The translations under genes and the position numbers were made by a program. This document shows positions 62,438-64,000 of a stretch of 64,000 bases of DNA, in pieces (the first letter of the stretch is position 1; each line of letters starts with the position of its first letter). Origin of the DNA: Parus major (taxonomy: Eukaryota > Chordata > Aves > Passeriformes > Paridae). The stretch covers positions 132,698,689-132,762,688 of the forward strand of contig NC_031769.1 of the NCBI RefSeq assembly GCF_001522545.3, given 5' to 3'. The notes under the pieces are model-generated. The model ran no database searches. It was given only the letters and a program-made list of their open reading frames with translations, and was not told where the DNA came from.

Positions 62438-64000
62438 GTAAGATAGAAGAGTATTTGTAAAGCTTTGAATAAATCTGAACTGTAGCCACATTGCTGACCA
62501 TACAAAGCCAGCATTTTCCTTCTTTTTCTTATTAGAAAAGGATATCAAAGAATGGCTTGGAAAGATCCTATAGAAAGTTTGCCTTACCTTCAGTTCTCAC
62601 ATCCTATATATGATACAGGATAATTTTTCTATATACTTGGATTCTAATTTCCTCCAATAGTCTCTTATAAAGATCGGTGGTACCACACCATTTCCTCTGC
62701 CCTTTCCCCACTATGGAAACAACTACCATTCAATTCTACTATTGAACTACTATTCAATTCTTCAATAATTTAAAAACTGGTGTTCACAGTAAGAAAGTGC
62801 AGCTTTGACAATTTTAGGTATAAATTTTTATTGTTTAGCATTTTTCCCTTGCTTTTCAATGCTGTTGCTCTGAAAAATGTTTTAAAGTCATTTTTTAAGA
62901 TTTTTATATTTATCATGTGTCTAGGAGTATATTTTTCTCCCTTTGTGGCTAGGGGAGAGACTGAATATTCACCTTTAGATGTAGTCTTTTTTCGGAGTAA
63001 ACAGTGAATTTGGACTGGTGAGCTCTAAGCACTGGTGTTTAGTGAAGCAGGCATTTACAATCAACTTTAAAGAGCATTATGAGAAATCTTTGGTCCGTTC
63101 TTTCTGGGTTTTTATGCTGGCCTTTTATATTGTCATCACAAAAAGCTAAATTCTGTCTTGAAAACCAAAAAGGATTAAAAAAAATTGTCACATTTATCTA
63201 TCACAGACCATAAAGCACGAACATTTGCAGACTACCTCGATTATCTAGCTGCAGAGAAGTGGGCTTCTTTAACCAAGGAAGTGTAAAGCTGCTTGATATA
63301 TAATGCTATACCCACTTAAAATAGTTGCATTTTTAAGACACTCTGTAACTCTTAAAAATACCCTCTTACAGTTCAAATAGGTAGTGCCCTAACCACATCT
63401 TTCTTGATAATCTTAACTATGTGGACACTTAGAAGTAGTAACTTGCCTCATAGCATTTTTAAACTCAGTTTTGGCATAAACCTGGGAGGGAATTGGTATC
63501 TTGGCATGGTCTTGTTTGCTGCCCGATGTCATGTGTCTATTGAAAGGGCAACTGAAGTACATGTTGCTACAGTAGTACTTTTGGGGCTTTTGATGTAGAA
63601 TGATGATACCTTCAGCATGATTTCTTTCTGGAAGTTTATTTTCCAGTCTGAGTTTTAAGAAGTTGCTCACAGTTCCTATTTCAATTGATATATAGTGGAA
63701 AGAATTAGATGACTCTATGCTTGAATCATGATATCGCAGTTGCAAAACAAGTATTTTTCTAAAATGTTTTGTTTTTCTAAAACAAGTCATTTTCTAAATG
63801 ACTTAATAATGCTGTTGATTTTTGTGCTCCTGTAGCACATGCATTTTCTGTTTTATTTATAACATGCATATTGAATGAAAACGTGTCTGCTAATTAGTCA
63901 CACTCTGCATACAGAGGCCTGTATGTCCAATTTGATTTATCTTTCTTGTCAGCATTATAAACCAGTGGATGGAACACTAGCTGCTAGCATTTTCTTCAGT
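62438..64000 (+). other. OXR1: OXR1 intron 6, start
   Basis: No further OXR1 exon is recognised. A 35-codon open stretch ending at 63286 has an acceptor-like AG within it, but the phase does not fit exon 6. Confidence 0.6.

Overview
The window is a stretch of a vertebrate, almost certainly avian, nuclear genome. It is AT-rich with one sharp CpG island, has split exons with GT/AG junctions, and holds many truncated CR1 LINE copies with the bird-type 3' end (forms of 'gggtcccttccaac...attctatgat'). It also holds one LTR fragment of a type I associate with neoavian and songbird genomes. A songbird is plausible, but the sequence alone does not fix the species.

The only protein-coding gene I can support is the 5' part of OXR1 (oxidation resistance 1), on the plus strand. 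A CpG-island promoter near 30.4-31.3 kb drives a first exon (30735-30888). Its N-terminal signature (MD-LT--T-K-GRLLRGTA-RL) is that of an alternative-promoter OXR1 isoform. Five more exons follow at 43333-43415, 49083-49190, 50290-50403, 54390-54542 and 62253-62437. All phases agree, giving 797 nt: 265 codons plus two bases. They encode the LysM domain, a Ser-Pro-rich linker and the PH-GRAM-like domain. The central acidic region and the C-terminal TLDc domain must lie beyond base 64000.

Bases 1 to about 30.4 kb contain no gene I recognise. They are either intergenic or an intron of longer OXR1 transcripts that start further upstream. What is visible there is repeats: CR1 copies at about 2.94-3.84, 7.95-8.03, 10.10-10.86, 27.59-28.39 and 28.79-29.04 kb; an LTR remnant at 20.7 kb; a (CTCTG)13 microsatellite inside one CR1; and short tandem repeats and palindromes. 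The OXR1 introns hold further CR1 pieces at about 34.1, 36.4, 40.4, 53.7, 54.1, 58.3 and 60.4 kb.

I found no CRISPR array, operon, RNA gene or evidently new gene system. The points most worth a second look are regulatory. The alternative promoter has a six-codon upstream ORF with a strong Kozak context ending 7 nt before the OXR1 start, a palindromic pair of E2-boxes, and a G-quadruplex-prone tract just past exon 1. An in-frame stop also sits directly at the exon 6 donor.
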